The position numbers were made by a program, and so were the translations under genes. From Sphingomonas sp. 7/4-4 (GTDB taxonomy: Bacteria; Pseudomonadota; Alphaproteobacteria; Sphingomonadales; Sphingomonadaceae), in contig NZ_CP115960.1 in the NCBI RefSeq assembly GCF_027941955.1, positions 868,001-932,000 on the forward strand: a DNA stretch of 64,000 nt. Direction: 5' to 3'. Under the pieces are notes generated by a model. It ran no database searches. It was not told the origin of the DNA and worked only from the letters and a program-made list of their open reading frames with translations. Of this stretch, positions 27,664 through 37,526 are shown in pieces. The first letter of the stretch is position 1. Every line of letters begins with the position of its first letter.

Positions 27664-29024
27664 AGCCGGATGCGCAGCGATGCCTGCACCACCGTCTGCG
27701 ATTCGGTCGGCGGCAGGTCGAAATGGACTCTCCGCGTGCCCCGCGTGCTGCGCACATGGAGCAGTTCCAGAAAGCCGGTCATCATCGGATTGAACGTCCA
27801 GCGGCCCGCCGCGGTGAGCGCCCAGCCGCGTTGCTTCTCGTCGTCATGCGACATCTCGCTGCCATGCTCGCTGGTATCGAAGGCCTCGATCCGGCCGGAT
27901 ATCTCGCCCGCGCCGATCTCCTTCGCGAGCAGCGCATAAGCCGAGCGATAGCGCGTATCGACCCAGACGACGCCATTGGTCTTGAAGCCCATCTGCGTCG
28001 TCCCCTCCATCGCCTGGGCAAGGAGGCGCAGCCCCGGCGCCAGTTCGGCAGTGAGCCCGATATTCGCGAAGCGCGTGCGCCATCCCCATTGGCCGGTGGG
28101 CTTGAAAGCCTGTGGGTTGCCGCGATTGTCGTAGTAAAAGGCGTTGATCGTCACCGGCACGGGCGGTCGCCATTCGAGGCGCCCATAGAAGCCCACACGA
28201 TTGTCGAGCTCGATCAGCGACCGCGTCCGGTCCTCCTGGAGGTGAACGATGAAGTCGTTGAGCGGCGGCAGATCGAAATGGCCGAATGCGGTCGCCTTGA
28301 TATCGTGCAGCGCCCAGCCGCGGAACGAGAGCAAGGTACCCGAAGTGTCGTTGAACCCGAACACGCCGGCCGTCGCCGAAAAGTCGCTCTTGCCGAGCGT
28401 GGCCATCATCGAGACCTCGGCGCCGACGACCTTCACTTCCTCGCCGACCCAGGAATTGATCGCCGAGGGCGTGATGGTGTGCACCGTGCTCCATGCGCCG
28501 CCGGTGGCATGCTCGAGCGAGATCTCCGGCCAATAGAGCCCCGCTTTGGCCGAGAAGCTGACATTGCCCGATCGCTCGGGCAGGAAGGTGAGGAACGCCT
28601 CCATCACGTCGACTTCATTCTCCTGGTCGCGCTGCCACGCGACGGAGACATTGCCCGCGAGCGAATTGGTGAAACGGGGCGTCCAGATCAGATCGGCCTC
28701 GATCGGCAGCGGATTGACTCGGAAATCGCCGTCGTCGGTGCCCGAGAAGCGCGTGATCGAAGGACCGCCGGTGGAGAAGCGCTCATGACTGTTGGCGGCC
28801 ACCAGCCGCGCGTCGAGCAGGATCGAGAGCGTGCGGCCCGAGAGGATATCGGTGGAAGGCGGCGGTGGCGTGTCGGCGGGCACTTCTTCCTGTGCGGGAT
28901 CGGTGGCGGCGGCGGCATCGGGTGGGGGTGCGGTTTCGGCCGGAGTCTCGGTCTGGGCCCAGGCAGTGCCGGTGCCGGCCAGGAGCAGCGCGGCGAGCAG
29001 GGAAGTCTTGGCGGCAAACGTCAT
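27660..29024 (-). CDS. Outer-membrane beta-barrel protein
   Basis: A 454-residue exported protein with signal MTFAAKTSLLAALLLAGTGT then AWAQ. A Pro/Ala/Thr-rich linker (about 24-60) precedes a barrel of alternating strands such as EADLIWTPRFTNSLAGNVSV, GRLEWRPPVPVTINAFYYDN and HVRSTRGTRRVHFDLPP. The chain ends in VVQASLRIRL, a strand-like barrel end that lacks the usual terminal aromatic residue. No named family is recognised. It lies inside the radical-SAM/methyltransferase operon with start and stop overlaps on both sides. This suggests that it exports, or serves as the surface site for, the product. Confidence 0.8.
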   Translation of the reverse strand: MTFAAKTSLLAALLLAGTGTAWAQTETPAETAPPPDAAAATDPAQEEVPADTPPPPSTDILSGRTLSILLDARLVAANSHERFSTGGPSITRFSGTDDGDFRVNPLPIEADLIWTPRFTNSLAGNVSVAWQRDQENEVDVMEAFLTFLPERSGNVSFSAKAGLYWPEISLEHATGGAWSTVHTITPSAINSWVGEEVKVVGAEVSMMATLGKSDFSATAGVFGFNDTSGTLLSFRGWALHDIKATAFGHFDLPPLNDFIVHLQEDRTRSLIELDNRVGFYGRLEWRPPVPVTINAFYYDNRGNPQAFKPTGQWGWRTRFANIGLTAELAPGLRLLAQAMEGTTQMGFKTNGVVWVDTRYRSAYALLAKEIGAGEISGRIEAFDTSEHGSEMSHDDEKQRGWALTAAGRWTFNPMMTGFLELLHVRSTRGTRRVHFDLPPTESQTVVQASLRIRL

Positions 29025-30114
29025 TGGAGTGCACCCACTGTTGAGAGAGATTCGGTTCCGCGCGGCGGGATCGCGGGGGCGGATCGGCCGCCGACGCGTT
29101 GGTCCAGCGGCGGAGGTTGCCGTGCCTGCGGATGCGGCCGACGGCCGCCAGCGCGCCCAGCGCCGGCACGAGATCGAGCCGCGCGACGCGGGGAATGCCG
29201 TCTACCACCACCAGCGCGACATCCTCGGCGCGCGCTTCGAGCAGCGGCCTGGTCAGCACGACGATATCGGCCGCGGCACCGGGATCGAGCGAAGGCGCCG
29301 GGAGCCCGAGACGCCGCGCGGCCGTGACGCCGACCGCATCCGCAAGTCGCGCATCCGACAGCAAGGCGAGCCGGCGGGCGACGCGCAGCTCGTCGAGCAG
29401 GTCGCCGTCGCCGGTGAGCAGCGAGTCACTGCCCAACAGCACGTCGAGGCCGTCGAGCAGTTCGCGCGACACGGTGCGCCCGAGCAGGAACAGGTTGGAC
29501 GTCGGGCACCAGACCAAAACCGCGCCCGACGCGCGGAACCGCGCTATGGCCTCGCCCTCGATCCCGACGCCGTGGACGGCGATCAGCCGGGGCGAGAGCA
29601 GGTCCATGCGCTCGAGCTGGTCGACCTCGCTTGTGGCGGCCGCGCTGACGCCCTCCGCGACGTGCAGGCAGAAGCGCGGTGCCGCCGCGGGAACCGCGAG
29701 CTCCTCGATCATGCCGAGCGAGATCCATGCTGGGGACGCGGGCGACGCGTACCGGGAAATCGCGGTCGAAATCCGCTTCCCACCGGTCGTGATGGACAAC
29801 GGTCGTCACGCCGGCGAACAAATTCTTCCAGGCGCCCGCCAGCAGCGCCTCGCGGCGCGGAGCGCGCGGCGTTCGGCGATCAGGTCGGCGTGCCGAAGCT
29901 GGATGTCCTGCGCCCAGGCATAGGCGTCCGGATAGGGTGGTTCGCCGAGCCGGCCGTAGTGATTGCGGTGAAGATGGTCGTGCGCGTTGATCAGGCCGGG
30001 ACGGACTTGGCCCTGGGCGAAGTCGAGCCGGATGTCGAAATCGCCCGAGGGCTCGATCAGCGTCGCGCCATGGATCGCGACATCGCGATCGGGCGTGCGG
30101 ATCAGGATCCGCAT
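29021..30114 (-). CDS. Amidohydrolase (ATZ/TRZ, cytosine-deaminase-like), frameshifted
   Basis: About 364 residues assembled across three frame changes (near 29865, 29730 and 29065; the last lies in a C run). Metal-site motifs of the amidohydrolase superfamily are in order: GLINAHDHLHRN (HxH), GVTTVVHHDRW, PRFCLHVAEG, LIAVHGVGIEGEAIARFRAS, and DVLLGSDSLLTGDGDLLDEL (Asp). The tail GAAADIVVLTRPLLEARAED is typical. It probably hydrolyses a C-N bond of a heterocycle or amide. The start ATG 30114 overlaps the methyltransferase stop by 13 bases. The 3' end set here gives an ATGA overlap with the barrel gene, but it depends on the third repair. Confidence 0.75.
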
Positions 30115-30782
30115 CGATCTTCCTTCACGAGGGAAAGCGCGAGCACCACCGGCAGCCCGCGATGCGCGTCGTACAATGCGATCCGCCCGGCGCGTTCGTA
30201 GAAGGACCGGACCGAAGGGCCGATCTCCGCCTCGCGAACCACAGTCAGCCGCAGCCCCGCGGCGCGCGCGGCCTCGCGATGCGTCGCCAGCGCGTGGACA
30301 TAGTGCTCGACTTCATGGACGTCGTCGCCGTGGCGGAAGGTCCGGCGATGGCCCGCCGCGTGCGCCGCCGGATGGAAATCGGTGACGATCACCTGTCCGC
30401 CGGCGGCGGTGACGCGTCCGAGCTCGGCATAGGCCGCCTCGCATTCCGGCAAATGCCCGATCACGAGGCGGCACCAGACCAGGTCGAACCCGGCATCGGG
30501 AAGCGGCAATGCCCGCACGTCGCCGACCAGCAGGCGGACTGCGGGATCAAGATCCGCACGGCCGGCGATCATCTCGGGGCTCAGATCGATCCCGGTCGCC
30601 ATGGCCGCACCGCAATCGCGCAGCCGCCGGCCGGTACCGCACCCGGCATCGAGCAGGCGCAGTCCGGCGAGCGGCGGAGTCATCTCGGTCACCAGCGCGG
30701 CCTCGAGCTGCGACACCGCATTCTCGGCGCTGTAGGTCGGCGCCCAGAGCCGATAGCCTTCGCGAACCGGGAGCGCGCTCAT
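30102..30782 (-). CDS. Class I SAM-dependent methyltransferase (UbiE/BioC-like)
   Basis: A 226-residue methyltransferase. Motif I is LRLLDAGCGTGRRLRDCG (SAM binding, about 42-60). Motif II is in MATGIDLSPEMIAGR. The ALPLPDAGFDLVWCRLVIGH stretch is typical of Methyltransf_11. The substrate is unknown; a small molecule or lipid is usual for this class. The ATG at 30782 overlaps the radical SAM stop (ATGA), and the gene overlaps the amidohydrolase start. It is one of four methyltransferases in the operon and needs no frame repair. Confidence 0.88.
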   Translation of the reverse strand: MSALPVREGYRLWAPTYSAENAVSQLEAALVTEMTPPLAGLRLLDAGCGTGRRLRDCGAAMATGIDLSPEMIAGRADLDPAVRLLVGDVRALPLPDAGFDLVWCRLVIGHLPECEAAYAELGRVTAAGGQVIVTDFHPAAHAAGHRRTFRHGDDVHEVEHYVHALATHREAARAAGLRLTVVREAEIGPSVRSFYERAGRIALYDAHRGLPVVLALSLVKEDRCGS

Positions 30783-32303
30783 GCCGCCACGTCCAGTGCG
30801 TCGGCGCCCTGGCGCAGATGGCCATAGGCCTGGCGGTCGTCGCGCGTACGCTGGGCCAGCCGGCGGACGCCGCGCAGCAGCACCGGGTCGCGATAGTCCT
30901 CGCGCGCCCAGCTGCGCAGCGCGAGGATGCGGCCGACCAGCTTGCCCCAGGCGCGCGTCCGGCCGTCATGGACGGAGGGGAAGCGGCTCTTGAGCACCAG
31001 TTCGAAATTCTCCACCCGCGCCTTGATCCGCCGGTCCATCCACGGGAGGTGCGGATCCTCGTGCGTCATCCAGTTGACCCAGTCGGGCTGGATCCATTCG
31101 TCGAGATCGGTGGGCGTGCCGGTGAGCGGATCGACATCGCCGTACGTCGCGGCGCGCTGGGGCGTCGGGGTGTAGAAATAGGTGATCAGCTCCATCTCGG
31201 GGTTGATCGCCTTGAGGCGGCGGATGAAGCGGAGCGTGTTGTCGGTCTCGCGCTCGGGCTCGTCCGGATCGCCGAACACGAACGAGAATTCGGGGATGAT
31301 GCGGTGCTCGCGCGTCTTCGCCGCGACTGCCAGGATCTGATCGGTCGTGGTGCCCTTCGACATCTTGGCGAGCACTTCGTCCGATCCGGATTCGGCACCG
31401 CAGAACACCATCCTGAGCCCGGCACGGCGGAGCAGGTCCCAGGTGTCGTCGGAGAAGCGCGAGAGCGTGTCGACGCGCGCCTCGCACCACCAGCTGATCC
31501 CCAGCGGCAGGAAGGCTTCGCCGATCGCGCGGGCATGCTTCTCGTTGAGGAAGAAGTTGTTGTCGTAGAAATGGACCGAGATCCATCCCGTGCTCGCGCA
31601 CCAGAAAGGCCAGGTTCGCGGCCACGCGGTCGGCCGCCTGAACCTTCTCCTTGCGCCCGAACACCGAGATCACGCCGCAGAAGCTGCACCCGAAGGGACA
31701 GCCGATCGACGCCTGATAGACGCCCGAGCGGCGACCGAGGATGGTCGGGTGCAGATAGGTGCCGATATGGATCTTGTGGAACGGCGGATCGCGCAGCTCG
31801 TCCGGCCCCACCCAATTGCGCTCGGCTCCGATCCAGTGCGTCCCGTCGGCCTGGCGGAAGGCAAGGCCCTTCACGCTGGTGGGATCGCGCCCGCTCTCGA
31901 TCACTTCGAGCAGCTCGAGGAAGGTCTGCTCGCCCTGCCCGCGGATCACCCAATCGACATAAGGCGCGTTGAGCACCGGGGCGGGATAGAGGCTGCCGAA
32001 ATAGCCGCCCCAGATGATCGGGATATCCGGATATCGCGCCTTGAGCGCCTTCGACAGCGGCACCGCACTGACGAGCTGCGGCCCCGGCATCACCGTAAGC
32101 GCGATCGCGCGCACCGGGTCCGGCGTCGCGGCGCGCGCGTCGATCATCGCGGCCGCGCTGGCGAGCAGGTCCATGCCGGGCAGATTGCCGTCCAGTATCT
32201 CCCAGTCGGTGCCCTGAGGCAGTGCGGCGCCGATCGCCATCAGGCTCAGCGGGAAGCGGCGGTTCTTGGGCCGGGTGGCGCGGGGATTGATCAGCAGGAT
32301 CAT
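30779..32303 (-). CDS. B12-binding radical SAM protein 2, one frameshift
   Basis: About 507 residues. The N-terminal half is a cobalamin-binding-like domain (MILLINPRATRPKNRRFPLS; LSKALKARYPDIPIIWGGYF; VDWVIRGQGEQTFLELLEVI). The radical SAM core has the cluster motif C-x3-C-x2-C in ASIGCPFGCSFCGVIS (about residue 200) and RMVFCGAESGSDEVLAKMSK. One extra G in gggatgg near 31590 breaks the frame; removing it gives EHGWISVHFYDNNFFLNEKH. B12-radical SAM enzymes often methylate unactivated carbons or rearrange rings. Start and stop overlap the genes on both sides (ATGA twice). Confidence 0.87.
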
Positions 32304-33105
32304 GGGGTTTGCGCGGTCCAGATGTCGAAGCGGGAGGGCATGCGGGCGCGGCGCAGGCGCGCAACAAGCGGACGCAATTCGTACCAGAGCGGATAGGTGA
32401 CCCGCCGCCGCCGCCAGATGAGGCCGAGCGGCGCCGAGGCCCCGTGCAGCCGCGCGGCGGTCAGATATTCGATGTGCGGCAGCGCGAGCAGGCTGCACGC
32501 GCGATCGCCGAAGCGCTCGGCGGCTTGGGCATGCTTCTCTGCGACCATCGCCGCGCCCTGCGCGTCCTTCGTGTAGAAGGGGAATCGAGGATGACGAGCG
32601 TGCCGCCGCGCCGCGTCGCCCGCGCGGCCTCCGCCAGCGTCGCGCCCAGATCGGTCGCATAGTGCAGCGCGGCGTTGAAGATCGTGAGATCGGCAAAGCG
32701 ATCGACTACCGGCAGCGCGTCGAACGATGCGACGAGACAGTCGAACGGCACCCGCGCGCGAAAGGCTCGAGCCGCGCCGAGACCATCCACACGGTCGTCG
32801 CGGATGTCGACGGCAGTGCATTCGTGCCCACGCAGCGCGAGCCGATAGGAAAGCCAGCCATTGCCGGCGCCGAGATCGAGGATGCGCAGCGGCCGCCCCG
32901 CATCTCGGGCGATCGGATCAGCGACATGCTCGAGAAAGGCTTCGAAGGTGCGGGCCCGCACACCCCATTGCCGCGCCAGCGGTCCGCTCCGCAGCCGGGG
33001 GAGATCGAGCAGCTCCGCCTCCACGAGCCCGCGCCCCTCGGCGGCACGATGCGCGGCATAGTCGGCACGGAAGCGGTCGAGCGTGTCGGTGAGCGGCGCG
33101 TTCAT
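32300..33105 (-). CDS. Class I SAM-dependent methyltransferase, one frameshift
   Basis: About 268 residues after adding a C in the run read as gggg at 32579-32582 on the plus strand (giving VILDSPFYTKDAQGAAMVAE). SAM motif I is LRILDLGAGNGWLSYRLALR, followed by CTAVDIRDDRVDGLGAA and LTIFNAALHYATDLGATLAE. The C-terminal part (RVTYPLWYELRPLVARLRRA) is basic and may touch the substrate. It lies between two other tailoring genes, coupled by ATGA at both ends. Substrate unknown. Confidence 0.82.
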
Positions 33106-33910
33106 GCGGCGTCCCCCTCACGGCGTCGCTCGAAACAATAGAGGATGTGATCGCCGAAAGGCGCGAGCCGATGGGCGGCGATCCGGTCGGCCGCTTCGAG
33201 TCCCGCCAAAAGGCTGGGATGCCGGGAAATCCAGGGCTCGGCCGCACTCGGCGGAACGAACAGGCCTATCGCGGTGCGCCCGGCATAGCGAAACTCCGGC
33301 GCCATCGCCGCCATGATCGCTGCCCTGCGGTAATAGCGCACGCTGAAGCTACGCCCGGCGAGCGTGGCCGGGACATCGCCTTTGCGTGCCCGGCGCAGCA
33401 CATTGCGGAAGCGTCCTCGTACGGCTTCCGTGATCATCTCGCCGGGGCAGCAGCATCCGAAGACCACCAGCACGACATGCCCGCCGGGCCGCACCAGCCG
33501 CGCCAGGCTCCGGCCCATGGGTGCCAGGTCCGAAACGCAGTTGAGCGCGGCGAAATTGGAGAAGGCGCCGTCGAAACGCTCGCCGCGCTCGGCAAGACGG
33601 TCGAGCTGCTCGATCGCGACGACTTCCGCCGCATCGGGCCCCAACTTGCGCGCCGCCTCCGCCACCATCGCCGGCGAGGCATCGGTGAGCAGCACCTCCC
33701 GTCCGCGCGCCTTTAACCAAGCCGCGTCCACGCCGGTCCCGCCGCCCATCTCCAGCAGGCGCGCCCTTCGGGAAACAGATCGACGAGCGCGCGGCGCACT
33801 GCACGCCGCTGTGCCTCGACGCTTTGCCAGTCGCCGAAACGCGCATCGAAATTGCCGGCGATCGCATCGAAGGCCGCGCCCGCGGGCAGCAATTCCGCAG
33901 CCGCGTTCAC
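33102..33910 (-). CDS. Class I SAM-dependent methyltransferase, one frameshift
   Basis: About 269 residues from GTG 33910 (MNAAAELLPAGAAFDAIAGN). A missing G (ccc at 33764-33766 on the plus strand) separates DLFPEG from ARLLEMGGGTGVDAAWLKAR, which is SAM motif I. Further motifs are VLLTDASPAMVAEAARKLG, GAFSNFAALNCVSDLAPMGR and LVRPGGHVVLVVFGCCCPGE. The GTG overlaps the stop of radical SAM protein 1. A UbiE-like small-molecule methyltransferase is likely. Confidence 0.82.
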
Positions 33911-35301
33911 GCGCGAAGCTCCATGCCGACCGGGCTGGACGATCGATGCGCGTCCGCCCGCCGGGCAAGGTCGTGCCAGCGCAGCTCGTCGACCATCCCG
34001 GTATCGACGTCCGCGTGCAACGCGTCGCGCACCAGCCGGTAGAAGGCAGTGTCGAACGTCCCCTGGAAGAGCATCGCGAGCTCGTCGGTGTCGCGCCAGT
34101 TACGGCGCGCGCCGAGTTCGGCGACTACGCGATCGTGGAACACCGTGCCCGGCAACGGATAGGAGACCGAGACACCGATCTCATCGGGCCGCTCGTCGCG
34201 GAGCAGATCGCGGGTGAGGAGGATGTCCTCCCAATCCTCGGGCGGATAGCCGAGCTGGAGAAACCAGCCGGAGCGGATCCCGTGGCGGCGCAACGTCCGC
34301 GTGGCGACGCGCACCGATTCGACGCTTGTGCCCTTGTCCATCGCATCGAGGATCCGCTGCGAACCCGATTCGACTCCGAGCCACACTTCCTCCGCACCCG
34401 CCGCGGCCAACGCCGCGGCTACCGGTTCTGTGATCAGATTGGCGCGCGACTGCATCATGAAAGGAATGCGCGCGTCCCGCCGCACCACCTCTTCGGCGAA
34501 GTCGGCGATCCAATCCCCGGTCATCCCGAAAATGTCGTCGGCGAACCAGATATGGTCGGGCGCGACTTCGTGTTTCAGCCGCGCCATTTCTTCCGCGATC
34601 GAGGATGCCGATCGCTGGGTGTAGCGCCGCCCGAAGGTGGGCTTGGCGCACCAGTTGCACGAATAGGGACAGCCGCGCGACGCCGCCATGTTCCAGGAGA
34701 AATGACCGTGTGCCCGCGTCCAGGTCTCGCGATAGGCAGCGACGTCGACCAAGTCCCAGGCGGGAAAGGGCAGTTCATCCAGCGCCTGTTCCTGCCGGCG
34801 CGGCGGTGTGTAGCGCAGCTCTCCAGCCTCGAGCAGGATCAGTCCCGGGATCGCCTGGAGCGGGGCGCCACGCTGGAACGCGTCGACGATCGCCGTCGCT
34901 CCGAGCTCGCCCTCGCCCGTCATCACCGCATCGGCACCGGCATCGAGATACAGGCGCGGATTGTCGGAGGCGTCCGGCCCGTTGACCGCGACGCGCGCGC
35001 CGGCTTTGCGCGCGGCCGCGACGATGTGCAGCGCATCGGCACGCCGATCCTCGGTGCACATCTTGGTCAGATAGTTGAAATTATCCTCGATCAGCAGGAC
35101 GATCTGCGGATCGAGCGCAGCGATCCGCGATCCGAACCCGTCGACGCAAGGCTCGAACGTCGCATCGAACAATGCGACCGGATGACCCCGTTCGCGAAGG
35201 ATCGCCGCGGCGAGCAAGGTGGCGAGCGGCGCATAGGGTTTTGATCGTTCGAATTGCTTGCGGTCGCGCCGCTGACAGAAGGAATGAGCGACCAGAATCA
35301 C
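33907..35301 (-). CDS. B12-binding radical SAM protein 1
   Basis: 464 residues, unbroken, first gene of the leftward operon. The start is GTG 35301 (MILVAHSFCQRRDRKQFERS). The cobalamin-binding-type N-domain reads PVALFDATFEPCVDGFGSRI and RLYLDAGADAVMTGEGELGA. The radical SAM cluster motif is NMAASRGCPYSCNWCAKPTF (about 205-225). EVWLGVESGSQRILDAMDKG and SVSYPLPGTVFHDRVVAELG follow, typical of BchE/HpnR-type enzymes. The chemistry cannot be predicted; methyl transfer to carbon or ring rearrangement are the usual options. It shares a divergent 150-bp promoter region with the HprK-like gene. Confidence 0.9.
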   Translation of the reverse strand: MILVAHSFCQRRDRKQFERSKPYAPLATLLAAAILRERGHPVALFDATFEPCVDGFGSRIAALDPQIVLLIEDNFNYLTKMCTEDRRADALHIVAAARKAGARVAVNGPDASDNPRLYLDAGADAVMTGEGELGATAIVDAFQRGAPLQAIPGLILLEAGELRYTPPRRQEQALDELPFPAWDLVDVAAYRETWTRAHGHFSWNMAASRGCPYSCNWCAKPTFGRRYTQRSASSIAEEMARLKHEVAPDHIWFADDIFGMTGDWIADFAEEVVRRDARIPFMMQSRANLITEPVAAALAAAGAEEVWLGVESGSQRILDAMDKGTSVESVRVATRTLRRHGIRSGWFLQLGYPPEDWEDILLTRDLLRDERPDEIGVSVSYPLPGTVFHDRVVAELGARRNWRDTDELAMLFQGTFDTAFYRLVRDALHADVDTGMVDELRWHDLARRADAHRSSSPVGMELRA

Positions 35302-35451
35302 ATTGCCACCCCGTTTCTACGCACTGGTTTGAGGTTAGTGGCGGCGCGACCTGCCGAGGTTCAAAGCGGGGCCAAGGAAAGCGGCAGGGTGATTTGAACC
35401 TTCGCGTGCATCCCGCCCACTCAGGAAGTGGAGCAAGCGGGGCGCAGAGTG
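35302..35451. promoter_or_regulatory. Divergent control region of the biosynthetic locus
   Basis: A 150-bp space between the radical SAM operon (left) and the HprK operon (right). It must hold both promoters, since all other gene joints in the locus overlap. No confident -35/-10 pair can be named. A 16-codon frame lies on the minus strand at 35361-35411 (MHAKVQITLPLSLAPL). It is noted as a possible leader or precursor, with low support. Confidence 0.55.
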
Positions 35452-36410
35452 ATGAGCGCGGAAATCGGAACGGAACGAACAACGGACGCGCCGCCGACGG
35501 GCGACTGCGCCTTCGCCTATTTCTCACCGCTCGGCGTGACGCTCCGCGTGCAGGCCGGCCACCCGCGACTGATCGAGGCGGTCGCCGCGGCGTGTCGCGG
35601 CTGGGAAGCGCCGCCCGATGTGCACGGACCCATGCTGCATTTGTCGCTGAAAATAGGCCCGGTTCCGGTCGACGGCACCGGTCCGATGATCGGCACCGAT
35701 GGGCTTCATCTTTCGATCCGCGGCGACGTCGAAGCGCATGCCGACGCCGCGCACGGCCAGGCCTGGTGCCGCGTCGCCAATGTGGACGCATTCGACGACG
35801 CGGTGTTTCGCGAACAAGTGCTCGACTGCCTGATTCTGTGGCTGCTCACGCGCAATGGACGAACGCCGATCCACGCGTCAGGCTTTGTCGTGGGGCCGAC
35901 GGCGATCCTGCTCGCGGGGCGCAGCGGTTCAGGGAAGAGCTGCCTTGCGCTGGCCGCGCATTCGGCGGGCTTCCCACTGCTCTCCGACGACACCGTCTAT
36001 CTAGAAACGGAGGGCAGGTTCCGCGTCTGGGGTATTCCCCGCCCGGTGCATCTCTTCCCCGAAGATGCCCCCGACTACCGGACGCGCCGATCCGCCTGCG
36101 CAACGGCAAGCGCAAGCGCGCCATTGCCCTGCCCGCGCCCCCACAGCCCGTCACGGCGGGCGCTGCGACCCTGTGCGTGCTCCATCGCGGGGAGCGCGCG
36201 TCGCTGGAGTGGCTGGATCCTTCGACGGCAATTGCGGCGCTTGGTCCGCTCGAGCCGGGGTTCGACCTGCTCGCGACGGAGATCGAAGCCGGGCTGCGCC
36301 GGATCACGCGGCGCGGGGCATGGCGCCTGACGCTCAGCGCGGAGCCGAAGGAGGCGATCGCGCTTCTCGCTGCGAACCTGCCCCGGCTGATCGAGCATGC
36401 TTCCTCGTGA
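35452..36410 (+). CDS. HprK-like P-loop kinase (HprK-related), one frameshift
   Basis: About 319 residues. Start ATG 35452 (MSAEIGTERTTDAPPTGD). The HPr kinase/phosphorylase-type P-loop is AILLAGRSGSGKSCLALAAH (about 150-170), followed by FPLLSDDTVYLETEG, the Asp pair typical of HprK. One base is missing near 36080 (ccgga should give DYRDAPIRLRNGKRKRAIAL). The frame then runs to TGA 36410. HprK-like kinases without HPr occur in natural-product loci; in some lasso-peptide clusters they phosphorylate the precursor. Here there is no PTS, so a tailoring role is more likely. The stop overlaps the GTG of the next gene. Confidence 0.82.
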
Positions 36411-37526
36411 CGTTGCGCATCGCCCAGGTGAATTGCGTCCTCGATCCGCAGCGGCGTGAGCCGGAAGCGCTGCTGGCCGCCTGGCAGACCTTGCCGGCGA
36501 TCGCGGAGGCTGCGGCCAGCGCGGGTGCCGAAATAGTGGTGATGCAGGCGAGCCACGCCGGGGCCCGGTTCACCCGGCGCGGCGTGCGCTACCATTTCAT
36601 TCCCGTCGGAGCGGCGCGCGCTTGCGCCTTGGCGCCTGCGGCACGCGGTGCGGGAAGTGGCGCCCGACATCGTCCATCTCAACGGCCTCGATTTCCCGTT
36701 GCATGCCCGATTGCTGTCTACCCTGCCGCCGCCGGTGGTGGTGCAGGACCATGCCAGCAACGCCGCCCGGCCCCGGCTCGGACGATTGCGACGATGGGGA
36801 CATGCCCATGCCGCCGCCGCGCTGTTCACGGCCGAAGCGCAGGCCGAGCCGTTCCGCGCTGCACGCCAATTGCCGGCAAGGGCGTTGATCTTCGCCGTGC
36901 CCGAAAGCTCCAGCGGCTTCGAAACCGGCGACCGGGCCGAAGCGCGCGTGCGAACCGGCGTGCGCGGCGATCCGGCGATCCTGTGGGTCGGGCGGCTCGA
37001 CGCCAACAAGGATCCCTTCACCGCGATCCACGCCTTCCGCCTGGCACGCGAGCACCTGCCCGGGGCGGAGCTCTGGTGCGTCCACGGCACGGACGCGCTG
37101 CTTCCCGCGCTCGAACGAAGCCTCGCGGAGGATCCCGCGCTGGCCAGCCATGTACACCTGCTCGGACGCGTGCCGCATGCCCAGGTCGAGCAGCTCTGCC
37201 GGGCCTGCGACTTCCTGCTCGCTACCAGCCACCGCGAGGGCTCAGGCTATGCACTGATCGAGGCGCTGGCTTGCGGCCTGCCGCCGGTCGTCAGCGACAT
37301 CGCGCCGTTCCGCGCGCTGATCGGCAATCTGGCCGAGAGTCGTTTCGTGGCACCCGGCGATGCGCCCGCCTTCGCCGAAGGGCTAGTATCGCTGGCGCGA
37401 GAGGCGAACGACCAGCGCCGCGCCGCGGTCCGCCGGCACTTCGACGCGCATCTGGCATTTCCGGTCGTCGGGCGCCGGCTCGTCGAGATCTACCAGAGCG
37501 TCATCGCGCGGAGCGCGCGCGCATGA
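36407..37526 (+). CDS. Glycosyltransferase family 4, first of two, one frameshift
   Basis: About 373 residues. GTG 36407 overlaps the HprK stop. The acceptor-side domain begins TLRIAQVNCVLDPQRREPEA. The donor-side domain has the GT-B/GT4 signatures PAILWVGRLDANKDPFTAIH, HVHLLGRVPHAQVEQLCRAC, and the E-x7-E motif region SHREGSGYALIEALACGLPP. A frame change at gcggcgcgcgcttgcg (about 36612-36625) looks like a lost GC dinucleotide or one extra base. It transfers a sugar from a nucleotide donor, probably at the cytoplasmic face. The stop overlaps the second glycosyltransferase (ATGA). Confidence 0.83.

Noticed and set aside
27234..29327. A 697-codon plus-strand frame
   Set aside because: It runs antisense across the methyltransferase, beta-barrel and amidohydrolase genes, and its translation is low-complexity Arg/Ala/Gly.
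35172..35451. Possible PqqD-like small protein upstream of the HprK-like gene
   Set aside because: I looked for one because PqqD often accompanies HprK-related systems; no frame of about 90 residues with the PqqD pattern exists here.
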